Source: Inia geoffrensis (lineage: Eukaryota > Chordata > Mammalia > Artiodactyla > Iniidae). From it: a stretch of DNA of 64,000 nucleotides. Under the pieces are notes generated by a model that saw only the letters and a program-made list of their open reading frames with translations, had not been told where the DNA came from and ran no database searches. The translations under genes were made by a program, and so were the position numbers. Location of the stretch: NCBI GenBank assembly GCA_036417435.1, contig CM070905.1, positions 69,643,092-69,707,091 on the forward strand, written 5' to 3'. Shown here one piece after another: positions 36,802 through 47,400 of the stretch; position 1 is the stretch's first letter; the number at the start of each line of letters is the position of its first letter.

Positions 36802-37005
36802 GGTATGCGGGCCTCTCACTGTTGTGGTCTCTCCCGTTGCGGAGCACAGGCTCCGGACGCGCAGGCTCAGCGGCCATGGCTCACGGGCCCAGCCGCTCCG
36901 CGGCATGTGGGATCTTCCCAGACCGGGGCACGAACCCGTATCCCCTGCATCGGCAGGCGGACTCTCAACCACTGCGCCACCAGGGAAGCCCTCAAAAGGA
37001 CTTTT
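36760..37005 (-). mobile_element. Young short CHR-type SINE with 14-base target duplication
   Basis: TCAAAAGGACTTTT occurs at 36760-36773 and 36992-37005. Between lie a pure T tail to 36799 (about 30 bases) and a 192-base body at 36800-36991. In SINE sense the body has an A box, a B box (GGTTCGTGCCCC) and the GC-rich tail domain. The perfect duplication and long uninterrupted tail make it one of the youngest insertions here. Confidence 0.97.
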
Positions 37006-37968
37006 GAATGGGTATTTTAGTCATACTATACAGAACTTCCAAAAATCTTCTCCCGTTTATCTTCCCTAAAATCCTCATTACAGTTTGGCAGCTGCTCCCA
37101 ATGTCTCTGATTCTCTATTAAAACTCTCCAAAACATTTTTCTACAGTTGAGCACTGGCCATTTCTTCTCTCTCACCTCTTTTCTCCATCTTTTCAACTCA
37201 ACATTTTTCTTTTCTTGCATGTGTCTTCCTCCCATGGATTAACATAGCCTCTTAGACTTACACATTGCTCTAATTCATCCGTTTCCTGGATTAACGCAGC
37301 AAAACCCCACGCCTGAAATTGCCAAAACAAAGTATCCTTCCTCTTTGGAAGGTAGAAGAGGATGCTTTAGAAGAAGACAGACAGCTGAAGATATGTATAT
37401 ATGTTAATTTTTGAAAGTATCTGTCGTAGAGAATTTATCATATTTGTCATGTTTATAATTGAGAATATCTGAAATTCTAATTATCCAACAACAGATTGGT
37501 TACATTAATTGTGCTAAATTGATGCAGTGGAATTTGATGACATAGCTTTCAAAAAGTTTGTGTGTGTACGTACATATGAAGTATATTTAATGACAGTATT
37601 CATATACTAAATTTTAAATCTGTAGTTTAAATAAACGTGTGTAGAGTTAATTTCTCCACTTTTTATTACTGGCTTTGTTGATATATCAAAATATATCAGT
37701 AGGATAAGAAATTATGTTTTTCTTCTGTCCTAAGCTTTCTAAATGTTTTATAATTAAGTTATTTGTAAAGGTGAAAATCTTTACTGCTCTAATATAAATA
37801 ACATGTTAAACTCAGAGAAATGAAAATGTGTCTAATTTCATCCAAACTGAATTTTTTTAAAGTCTCCAATTGACATTCACTTACAATCATGTATGCTAGT
37901 AGCTCTAAAAACAGATGTGAGTTATTTTTAGCACTAACTTAAAAAATATAGAACAGTTTCCAACTATA

Positions 37969-38210
37969 TTAATTTGCTAGGGCTGCCATAACAAAATGCC
38001 ACATACAGGTGACTTAAATAGCATAAATATATTCTCACAGTTCTGCAGGCTTCAAGTCCAAGATCAAGGGGGTGGCAGAGTTGACTTCTCCTGAGGACTC
38101 CCTACTTGGCTTACAGATGGCTGCCTTCTTGCTGTGTTCTCACATGGCCTTTCCTCTGTGCACGTGTATCCCCATAATCTCCTCCTCTTCTCATAAGGAC
38201 ACTAGTCCTA
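37969..38210 (-). repeat. MLT1/MaLR-type LTR fragment, antisense
   Basis: Begins TTTGCTAGGGCTGCCATAAC and runs through 'acttaaatagcataaatat', 'ctcacagttctgcaggcttc' and 'aagatcaagggggtggcagag' to 'cataaggacactagtc'. This is the reverse complement of a MaLR LTR 3' half; the other half is missing. Solo and truncated. Confidence 0.8.
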
Positions 38211-39304
38211 CTGCCGGAAAGTGGATATCAAGATAATAGAAAGATACAGTTTATACAGTAGCACTACTATATATTTTATTATATTTTAATTCTTTGAAAG
38301 TGTGTTATCGACAAAATAACTGTTAACTAAGAAGTATAATTAATTGAAGATGGCTTTTTTCAGTAATGCTAAAAAACAGAAAGAGGCTGAATGTATTTCC
38401 TCCATTTTTAATCTAGCTGTGCCATTACAAGTGTCACATACACAACTGTGCTAACAGATGCAGTCATCTACAACGCATAGCTAGAAAGGAAATACTATAT
38501 TCCAGGGAATGCCTTAAAAAAATTAGGAGAGCTACTCATTAGTTGTTCTTTGTTTTCTAGTTTGGATTACATCAAACTGACCCAAACTCCTATTTATTAC
38601 TGGTCCATTAAAACAAAAGCAAAGCTTAGACAGAGAACATTAATCAATTCATATTTCAATAAGCACAAAGACTACATAGGCCAATAAATCATGCAACCAG
38701 CTGTGTCTTTTTTTTTTTTTTTACAAGCATTGGTAAATAATCAGTTCGACTGAAATTAATTGCATCTTTTCTCCCCCCAATCCCTCATACACATAGCAGT
38801 GTGAAAGTATCTGGAGACAAAGAATAAACTGAGACTCAGTCATAAATAAGATAACCAATTTGTCATACAGACCAAGTAGTACATGGTGAGATCATTGAGT
38901 TCTTATGTATATAGCCAAAGCAAAACGGAGTGCTAAGAAATTAGATCACAAATTTTTCCAAGGGACATAGGTAGTTTTTCAATGTGTAAAAATTCATCCA
39001 TATATGAGGACTTTTTTTCCTTTTGTGGTATCACCATCATAATGATTTTATTTACCCAATTACTTTTCTTAAACTTTCATCAAATAATTTACTCAAATGA
39101 TTTCTGACTGTAACACTTTGTTGGGATTGTGGTTTTCTAGGGTTAGCTATGTGAAATAAGTCATCTCGTGACCCGAGTCTTCTGCCCCATCCACTACCTA
39201 CACCAACTTGGGCAAAAATCCATGCCCAGAAACTTCCTAAAAAATGAAGTATCTTCCCTCTTTAGAAAGTAGCACATGAGAGTTGATTCAGGATGCTTTT
39301 ATGT
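38211..39304. other. Non-repetitive AT-rich DNA
   Basis: No gene or repeat recognised apart from a T run at about 38708-38722. The part 38380-38700 is repeat-free. Confidence 0.4.
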
Positions 39305-39571
39305 TAAGTATTCAAAACTACACCTTACAGTGTTAACTACAGTCACCATGTTTTACATTAGATCCTCAGACTTTACTTACCTTATAGCCGAAACTTTATA
39401 CCCTTTTACCAACCTCTTCCCATTTCCCCTACACTTCAGCCCTTGGCTACCCCTTTTCAACTCTCTCTGTATGTGTTTTTTTTTTTTCTTTTGTAAACAT
39501 CCCCATATATGTGATATCTTGCAGTATTTGTCTTTCTCTGTGTGGCTATTTCACTTAGCATAATACCAAAA

Positions 39572-39799
39572 GGTCCATCTATTTTTTTTTTGGCAGTACG
39601 CGGGCCTCTCACTGTTGTGGCCTCTCCCGTTGCGGAGCACAGGCTCCGGACGCGCAGGCTCAGCGGCCGTGGCTCACGGGCCCAGCCGCTCCGAGGCATG
39701 TGGGATCTTCCCGGACCGGGGCACGGACCCGTGTTCCCCTACATCGGCAGGCGGACTCTCAACCACTGCGCCACCAGGGAAGCCCGGTCCATCTATTTT
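39572..39799 (-). mobile_element. Young short CHR-type SINE nested in L1, 14-base duplication
   Basis: GGTCCATCTATTTT flanks it at 39572-39585 and 39786-39799. The T tail is short (about 10 bases) and the body at 39592-39785 is full length. Removing it and one duplication restores continuous L1 sequence ('accaaaaggtccatctattttgtcac'), so it inserted after the L1. Confidence 0.97.
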
Positions 39800-39846
39800 G
39801 TCACAAATAGCATGATTTCCTTCTTCCTCATGGCTGAATAATATTT

Positions 39847-39850
<4 letters not shown>

Positions 39851-39904
<54 letters not shown>
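39851..39904. repeat. (AT)n microsatellite inside L1
   Basis: About 27 perfect units. Related L1 copies have a short TATATATG here, so the array grew from L1 sequence. Confidence 0.97.
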
Positions 39905-39907
<3 letters not shown>

Positions 39908-40316
39908 ACATCTTCTTTATCCATTCATCCATTGACTGACATTTAGATTGTTTCCATATTCTTGGCTATTGTGAATAATGCTGCAATAAGCATGGGGATG
40001 CAGATATCTCTTTGATATCCTGTTTTTATTTTCTTGGGATATATGAAGTATGAGGATCTAATGTAAAATATGGTGACTACAGTTGATAACACTACATTGT
40101 TTAATTGAAATTTGCTCAGGGAGTGGAACTTTAATGTTTTCACCAAAAGAAAAATAAACAAAAAAAGGTAAATACGTGAGGTGATGGATGTGTTAAGTAG
40201 ATGGTGGGAATCCTTTCACAGTGTATATGTATATCGTATCGTCACGATGTACACTTTAAATACACTTTACAATTTTATATGTCAACTGTACCTCTGAAAT
40301 AAATAAATAAATAAAT

Positions 40317-40475
40317 AAACTGAAATAAAAAAATAAAAAACTACCTTGCAGCTGATTTTTCTTCTTCTTCTGGGGACATAATGAGGACTAATTCTGTCAC
40401 ATCTCACACCGCTGTTTACTTTGGTCAACCCTAAATCTGAGTCTTCCAAGTCATCTGTTAACTCTAGGACTGCTG
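40317..40475. other. Short unassigned spacer
   Basis: A-rich start, then unremarkable sequence up to the MIR. Confidence 0.4.
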
Positions 40476-40512
40476 AGAAGCAACACAGCCTGGTAGTTAG
40501 GAACGCAGATCT

Positions 40513-41118
40513 AAAATCAGGCTGCATGCACTCTAGAGCTCGCAAGCCACAGCTGCTGAAGCCCGAGCGCCTAGAGCCCGTCCTCTGCAACAAGAGAAGC
40601 CACTACAGTGAGAAGCCCGAGTGCCTAGAGCCCATCCTCTGCAACAAGGGAAGCCACTACAGTGAGAAGCCCGCGTGCCACAACGAAGAGTAGCCCCTGC
40701 TCGCCACAACTAGAGAAAGCCCGCGCACACAGCAACGAAGACCCAGCGCAGCCAAAACTAAATAAAATAAATAAATGTATTTTAAAAATTATACCAAGTG
40801 AAAGAAGCCAGGCACAAAAGGTTGCATATTGTATGATCCTGTTTATATTAAATGTCCAGAATATGCAAATCCATAGATTTCGAAAATAGATTAATGGTTG
40901 CCGAGGGATATGGGGAGTTACTGCTTAATGAGTATGGGGTTTCTTTTTGGTATGATGGAAATATTCTGGTACTAGATAGTGTTGATAGTTGCACAACTTT
41001 GTGAATATACTAAAAACCACTGAACTGTAAACTTTATGTATATACATTTTATGGTATGTGAATTATACCTCAATGTTAACAGTAAAAAAATAATAAAATA
41101 AAATAAAATCAGGCTGCA
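40513..41118 (+). mobile_element. Chimeric insertion: CHR SINE 3' part joined to L1M-type 3' end
   Basis: AAAATCAGGCTGCA flanks the composite perfectly at 40513-40526 and 41105-41118. The first part, 40527 to about 40784, is the 3' portion of the long CHR SINE form with its AAATAAAT-type tail. The second part, about 40785-41104, is an L1 3' end ('aagtgaaagaagccaggcac' to 'gaattatacctcaatg') ending in an A-rich tail. The single duplication surrounding both parts points to one event, as made by template switching during L1-driven reverse transcription. A precise later SINE insertion at the junction is the alternative. Confidence 0.75.
40561..40668 (+). repeat. 54-base tandem duplication inside the SINE part
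   Basis: Units at 40561-40614 and 40615-40668 are both 54 bases and differ at three sites. Each starts GCCCGAG and ends GTGAGAA. Confidence 0.95.
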
Positions 41119-41445
41119 ACTTACTGTGACTTTGGGCAAATCATTTAAATTTCCAGTGCGTTCGGTTCCTCATCTGCCAAAGGGGGAGATACCACCTACC
41201 TCACCTGTTAGAAGGGTTAAGTGATAATATTGGTTAAGCATTTAAACAACGGTTGGCACATAGCAGTCTCAAACAAAGAAATATAGTATATCCCTTAATC
41301 TGACCAAATGCTGCCCTCCCTTCCAAATCTTTTTCCTAGGCCCAGAATAGGTAGGGCCAGCTTCATGGGCATGCTACCTGTGCAGTCACGGAGGACCCCA
41401 CACTTAGAAGGGCCCACATTTGACATAATGTTTTGTTGCCATCTT

Positions 41446-41818
41446 GAAATACATAACGATTCTTTTCTTTTTTTTGTAAATTTATTCATTTATTTATTTT
41501 TGGCTGCGTTGGTTCTTCCTTGCTACGTGCGGGCTTTCTCTAGTTGCGGCGAGCGGGGGCGGCTCTTCGTTGTGGTGCACGGGCTTCTCATTGCGGTGAC
41601 TTCTCTTGTTGTGGAGCACGGTCTCTAGGCACACGGGCTCAGTAGTTGTGGCTCGTGGGCTCTAGGGCGCAGGCTCAGTAGTTGTGGTGCATGGGCTTAG
41701 TTGCTCGTGGCATGTGGGATCTTCCCGGACCGGGGCTCGAACCCACGTCCCCTGCATTGGCAGGCGGATTCTTAACCACTGCACCACCAGGGATGTCCCG
41801 AAATTCATAATGATTCTT
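41446..41818 (-). mobile_element. Long-form CHR-type SINE, 19-base duplication
   Basis: The duplication at 41446-41464 and 41800-41818 is 19 bases with two mismatches. The antisense element lies between: a T/AAAT-rich tail at 41465-41501 and a long body at 41502-41799 that has an extra middle region compared with the 190-base copies. Diverged duplication and impure tail make it older than the short copies. Confidence 0.95.
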
Positions 41819-43359
41819 GAACATGATGTCCTGCATGTCCATTTTGCACTGGGCCCTGAAAATTATGTAGCCAATCCTAACAATATACTATCCTGAGATT
41901 TCCTTATCAATTCAGTCTCTGAGCATTATCTTTAATTAATTTTTTAATTATCTTTAATTATCTTCTTACCTTAAGTCGTGATGATACCATTTTCCTTGTC
42001 TGATGCAGAGGTTTTGGGGTTTTTTTTCTATTATACCCCATATACCACAGGACCAGAAGGTAAGGGGTTGGCTATGTATCACTCCCTGCCATTTGAAGCT
42101 TGCACCATCAGACTAAATCAACCCACTACATCTCCTTCTCATTCTCATATTTTGACCCAGTTTATCCGTCTTGACTCATTCTCTTCTCCATCTCAACTCA
42201 TGCCATCATTCTTGCTAACTTCAGAATGCATATGGATGAACCATTTACCCTGCCTGTCAGATCCTTCCCTTCCTCACCTTCAATTACCTGTTCCTCCACC
42301 CGCTCCCAACCAGTGATGCTGGTTGCATCAGCAGTAACTCACCATCCCTGAAAACTTAAAATCAGTCACTCCCTTCCCTGGCTGCCAACTGCTGTCCTTC
42401 CGGCTCGCATTCCCAAGTACTCATTTTGCAAGAATTCCTCAACTTCAGTGAAATATCTAACCCATTGCCTTCACGTTTCACTCTCTTCCAACTTAATTAT
42501 GTTTCCTCTTCCCCCTTTAACCTGGCTTTTAGTCCATGTTTCCTAACTGAAATAATTCCCTTTTAATTATTTTACCTTGCTTGCCTCCTTTTTTCTCTAG
42601 CACGTTCCCCTGAAAAATCCCCAATATTGGCTGATACCATTTAAAAAATTTTTTTCACGCCAGCATCTGAGAAGCTAAATGTAACTGTAGATAAGCAACT
42701 AGGAAGAATACAACCACTTTAAATTTATGCTAAAATTTTCATACAACTATCTAACACTGCCAGGCAATCCTACTGCACTCACATAGTAGTTTCATTTCCC
42801 CAAATAAAATCATAAACAGCATTTTTATACTCTCTTCAGTCTTTTCAAACTACTGCCCATTTCTCTGCTCCCCTTCATTGCAAGGCTGCTAGGATGATCC
42901 TTTTTAGTACTTATTAATCCTATTTCCTGCCATTCATTATTCAACTTATGACATTGCAGGTTTTTTCCCAGCAAGAATCTATTCTTTTGTTACAGTCACT
43001 TATGACCATCATCTTGCCAAATCTGCTGTTCTGTCCTCTTCTTACTTGACCTTCACCAGCATTCTGTGGTTGACATTCTCTCTTCCTTTGGTTTCCAGAT
43101 ATTTTGACACTTTTCTGTCTTGCCTTTACCTACCTCCTCACTGGTGAGCTCTTCTAAGATTCCCTTTCCTCTTAATATTTGCCTGACTCAATCCTGGTGT
43201 GCGATTTCCTTGGTTGCTCTTATCCAATTCCATCTACATAAGGTGAAAAACTACCCCAGTCTGCCAAGGAATAAGAGGATTCCCAGGTCTTAGAACTTTC
43301 AGTACTAAAACAGGGAGAGTCCTGGGCAAACTAGGATGATTGTTCACATTTTACCTATG
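41819..43359. other. Pyrimidine-rich DNA, probably decayed LINE
   Basis: Many CTTCC/TTCTC patches and a 112-codon frame at 41978-42316 with no domain. Some of 42800-43200 may be decayed L2-like LINE; I cannot place it reliably. Confidence 0.3.
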
Positions 43360-44510
43360 TGCTAATAACTCCCAAAATTATGCCTCTCGTCCACACCTCT
43401 CTGATGAGCTTTATTTCCATGTTGGTGTGTAATATACATTTCAAACTCAAATTTGTCCAAGCCAGAAATCTTGATTTGTGCCTTCAATTTTTTCTTCTCC
43501 CATTAGCCCCATCTCCATAGATATCATCATAATGCACCAGTTCTTATGTTTTTTTTAAAAAAAAAGAGAGAGAAAAGGGAAGGAAAGGAAAGAAGAGAAA
43601 AAGGAAGGGAAGGAGACTAGAAATCATCCATGGCTCCTCATGACTCTTCCTTTTCTATCCTCCAGTCCAGTTACCACCACCTGGTCCACGCCACCACCAT
43701 CTCCTACTTGCACCACCACAATAGTCTCCTAACTACTCCCTGTTTAACTCTTGATCGTTTCCAAACCATTCTGCATGATGAAAGGTGGGACAATTCTAGT
43801 TTTAAACTAGAAAATTCTTTTGTACGATATATATAAAGAGTCATTTCTTTTTAAAACATTTCAATGGCTTACTACCTCTTTGAGAATAGCAACCAAACAT
43901 CTCTCCAGGTCTTATAACAGTGCTTCTCTGTCAACGTGTGGAGAGGATAAGTTTGTTTTAGTTTATGCTTTTGTTTTTTCTCTGTTGCTCCATGGACTGA
44001 CATACGGTCCTACTGCATATGACTGGAAGCAATCTGCAACATGAGCTGCACCATCCCAGTTCAAACTCACCCGAACTGAGGTGAGTCTGGTGATCAACGG
44101 CTGGAATCTCAGCAATGTCAAGGTGCTATAAAGGTTTTAAAATTTAAATACTTTTCCTGTTTGCTGACTAGAAGTCGTTCAACTCAAACTATTATTAACA
44201 GTGGTCTATAAGTCTCTGCCTCCCTGACCTTAATCCACACCACCTATCCATGTGCCCCCCCCCGACACAGCTGGTGCCCTGGCTTCCTTTCTGCCCTTCA
44301 AATGAACTGTCAGGCCTGTGGATTCAGCTTAGACTATTCTTTGTCCAGCTCTCCACAATAAAGCTTATTGTTATTCAGGTCTCAGCGCAGACACTTTCCT
44401 CAGAGAGGCTATCCCAAAGGCTCCCTCTCTCCGGTGATGGTCTCTAATTACTCTCTGAATCATAATAGCGTTTATTCCCTTTACAATACATTCTAGAATG
44501 TTAACATATT
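43360..44510 (+). repeat. L2-like LINE, sense, several blocks
   Basis: Around 43430-43480 the sequence resembles the L2 region encoding the post-YADD part ('ttcaaactcaaatttgtccaa', 'ccagaaatcttg'). About 43690-43760 resembles the 'tactgcaccaccacaatagtctcctaactac' block. 44280-44500 is the clear L2 3' part ('tcaggtctcagcgcagacactttcctcagagaggct', 'ataatagcgtttattcc'). The GA-rich tract at 43557-43617 interrupts it. Confidence 0.6.
43557..43617. repeat. GA-rich purine tract
   Basis: Starts with an A run, then irregular GGAAGG and GAAAGG units for about 50 bases. Confidence 0.85.
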
Positions 44511-44639
44511 TTTAATTTTTGTTTTTTAATGTGTTTCAAATTTTGAAATTAATTAGGACTAGTATAATAAGTAAAACCATCCTTTGCTTGCCAATTCTAC
44601 ACTTTCTGAGGAAACCAGAATTAAGAAGTGGATATGTAT

Positions 44640-45690
44640 CATCTTTTCAGTACAAATACATATAAACACACGCCTTTGTTTTTTTTTAATGGGCTCATTC
44701 TCTACATATTACTCTGTGAAATAATTTTTCACCTAAGAATATATTTTAGACATTTCTGAAGTCTATAGACCAAGACTACACTATTTTATGGTTTCTCTTG
44801 AAGCAGGTATATATAACGTAGGTAGGTAGTTTTACATAAATGAGATTTTTGGTTATGTTTTTAATTTACAAGGCTTGTTTTCTTGGTTTGTTTGCCTACT
44901 TCTTCTCTGTTCCCTTTCTTCACCTTCATCAATTCACCCTCGCCCATTATGATTCTTGTAAAAACTCTGCCGCTTTTTATAGTGTGTGTTGTGTGTTGTT
45001 CTAGTTGTTTCTCTGCATCTTGCTTTTCTCACTCAACAACTCACTGTCATAATCGCTCCAAGATAAATGACACAGGTCTTACTGTTTGTAATTGCTTTTT
45101 AATAGCCCATAGTGTAAATGTATCATAATTTTTTCTCAATTGAAGGCCATTCACTCTTTCAGACTTTTGCCTCTACGAAAAAGTACAATAAACATCCTCG
45201 TATGTATATTTTTATACAGTGGTGCTTTTACTTCTGAAGAATGGGGTTGCTTCTAAGGCTATGGTTATTTAAAATTTTAGAAGCACTGCTAAATTGTTTT
45301 CCCAAATGATGAGAATAATGTATAATTCCAGTAGCAAAGAATATGTAATTTCCTTCATACCCACCAGCAGTAGGTTTATTGACATTTGACAGTTTTGTCA
45401 GTCGGCGATGGTAAAGTGATACTTCCTTGTTATTTTAAGGACAGGAAATTTGAGTTTACTCTTTGGTAACTTCCCTATTCATATGCTTGAAGTATTTTTC
45501 TATTGAGTGGTTTGTCTTTTTCTTTACAATTTGTAAGGATTCCTTCTGTATTACAGATGTTAAACGCTCATCATCATCTGGGCTGCAACCTTTTATGTTC
45601 TTCCCCCAATTCTATCGTTTGTCTGCTGACTTTATTTATGTTAGTGTAGTGGACATTTGTCGCGTTCGTGGCTGTTCCAGGATCTACTGA
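44640..45690 (-). repeat. Ancient L1M, antisense, 3' portion
   Basis: The plus strand carries the reverse complement of L1 3' sequence: 'ttctcactcaacaactcactgtcat', 'caataaacatcctcgtatgta', 'gaatggggttgcttctaaggc', 'ttctattgagtggtttgtctttttc', in that order. Frames are fully decayed. Confidence 0.75.
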
Positions 45691-46019
45691 ACACTTTTTC
45701 TATGTGTGGATGATTTTCTACTGATGAGTTCTATCTCCTAAACCAGAAAGTAGAAATTTCCTTTCCCAGGTTGCCTTTCAGCTAGGGTACTAGAACATGC
45801 CCCAGCCCCTTCCTATCAGATTCACCTGCACGTAACTCTAAGGTGGAAATGATTAAGGCAAGACAGTGAACGTGGTATTGATGTCCTACAGAGACAGCAG
45901 TGCTATCTTCTCAAAAGCAGTCCCTCACTCTAGTTTGGGCATTTTCCCTTCCAAATTGCTTTTCTGAACATACAGTTAAAATGTATGTTGTTTTCAACCA
46001 AGAACCTTAACTGATACTG
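45691..46019. other. Unassigned insertion between L1M parts
   Basis: Non-L1 sequence separates the two antisense L1M blocks. It contains 'ttcctttcccaggttgcctttcagctaggg', which resembles a dispersed old element I cannot name. Confidence 0.35.
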
Positions 46020-46288
46020 ATATCAGTGTGTATACAAAAGTTATAATTTTTATGTCAACTATATCTCTTTATTTTTTCTGGGTTTCTGGTAACATTACGA
46101 AGTTTCCCCTTAACCCCTATATTGTATAGGTAGCCTTGGTGATTTTCTTCTGTTTTATTTTTAAATTTTAAATCAATAGAGAACAATTAAATGCACATGT
46201 ATACATATGTTTGTATTTTTGTTTATGTTTATGTAAATATTTATAAACAATATATACATGTAAATATTATACGGAGAGAGAGAGAAAT

Positions 46289-46474
46289 CAGTGCTGTCCA
46301 ACAAAACATTTTGCAAAGATGGAAACCTTCTATAATCTACACTGCCCAATAAAGTAAACACTAGCCACACTTTAAAACATGACTAGAACAGCTGAGAAAC
46401 ATAATTTTTAAATTGAAGTTCCATTAAAATGTAAATAACACTTGTGGCTAGTGGCTACAGCACTGGACAGCACA
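46289..46474 (+). mobile_element. hAT-type non-autonomous DNA transposon (MER3/MER33-like)
   Basis: Starts CAGTGCTGTCC and ends TGGACAGCACA, forming an imperfect terminal inverted repeat. Interior has 'gctagtggctacagcactgg' and 'agccacactttaaa', typical of a MER hAT family. Family name uncertain; no clean 8-base duplication is visible. Confidence 0.75.
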
Positions 46475-47400
46475 CATGGTGAGAGTGGACCCAACTTAGT
46501 TTCCTTCTGGATAAACAGCTAATTGTCATCCCCACTTGATAAATAGGTCATTCTTTTCCCACGGAACAGAACTACTAACGTTCCCATATGTGAAATTTTC
46601 CTATACAGACATTTGTTTTCTAGATTCTCTGTTTTGTATGGATCCGTATGGCTAATGCCATATTGATTTGACTGTAGTGACTTTATAATCTGATGAATAA
46701 CGTGTGAAGCGTTATTTCGCAGCTTCTGATTCTCCTATAAGCAAACTGTTCTTGGCTGCTTCAGACGTACATTCTTCCAAGCAAACTTTTGTATCATTGT
46801 ATCCAATTCTGAAATCAGCCTTGATGAAGTTCTGTTTATTGGTGCCTCAAATTTATAGGAGAATTTTGAAGAATTGACATTTTTACTGTATTAATTCTTC
46901 CCATCCAAAATCACACTGTTTTTCCATAGTTCAGAGATTGTTTTATGTCCTTTAATATTCCATGAGGAAGAGTCACAGATTTTTTTTTTTTTTAACATAG
47001 GTCCTGTGTTTTCTTTTTAAAAGTTATCTGTGAGAATATTATGCTGTTTCCTATAAACAGCTATCTTTCCATTTTCATTGCCATTTGCTTATAGACAATA
47101 TAGACAAAAGCTCTTGGTCTTAACATATTTATCTTGTTTTTATCTTAAATTCTCTTATCCATTTTTCATTGATTCTGATTTTAATTAGAATTTTAGGGTT
47201 TCTAGACATATAATACTGTCATTAGGGAAAAAAATTCTATTTTCTAATGTTTTTACTAAATTTTTTTAAACTTACCATTCCAAAGCAATGGCAGCAGTAG
47301 AAATTTACATCTAATTTTTCATATTAATTGGAATGAGAATTTTCTAACTTAATGATAATTAGTTTAATTTGAGGTTGATTATTGTCATATTTTATTCTTA

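Larger units (their letters stand above)
36376..37640 (+). repeat. L1M fragment, sense, with inserted sequence
   Basis: The left part, 36376-36600, follows the L1 ORF2 3' region ('ttacctatcaattggcaaag', 'atactgtcagtgg', 'atagcagtttgaaaatat'). The right part, 37440-37640, continues with 'ccaacaacagattggttacattaattgtg'. Between them are a CA microsatellite, a young SINE at 36760-37005, and about 400 bases I cannot assign. The identity of the two parts as one element is inference. Confidence 0.55.
39305..40316. mobile_element. Inverted (fold-back) L1 insertion
   Basis: 39305 to about 40044 is L1 in antisense (3' UTR, then ORF2 C-terminus, on the minus strand). From about 40047 the same L1 3' UTR runs in sense to an A-rich AAATAAAT tail at about 40294-40320. 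The two arms share a segment: the minus strand of about 39318-39369 and plus 40051-40103 both read TGAGGATCTAATGTAAAA and continue 'atggtgact'. The antisense part lacks an A tail. Antisense 5' block, sense 3' block and one tail are what twin priming produces. A SINE and an AT repeat are nested inside. Confidence 0.7.
40476..41270 (+). repeat. MIR SINE, sense, split by a composite insertion
   Basis: The left half, 40476-40526, reads 'cagcctggtagttaggaacgcagat' then 'ctaaaatcaggctgca'. The right half, from 41105, reads 'acttactgtgactttgggcaaatcattt', 'ttcctcatctgccaaaggggga' and 'ttggcacatagcag'. Together they make one nearly complete MIR with the insertion at 40527-41104 removed. Confidence 0.88.
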
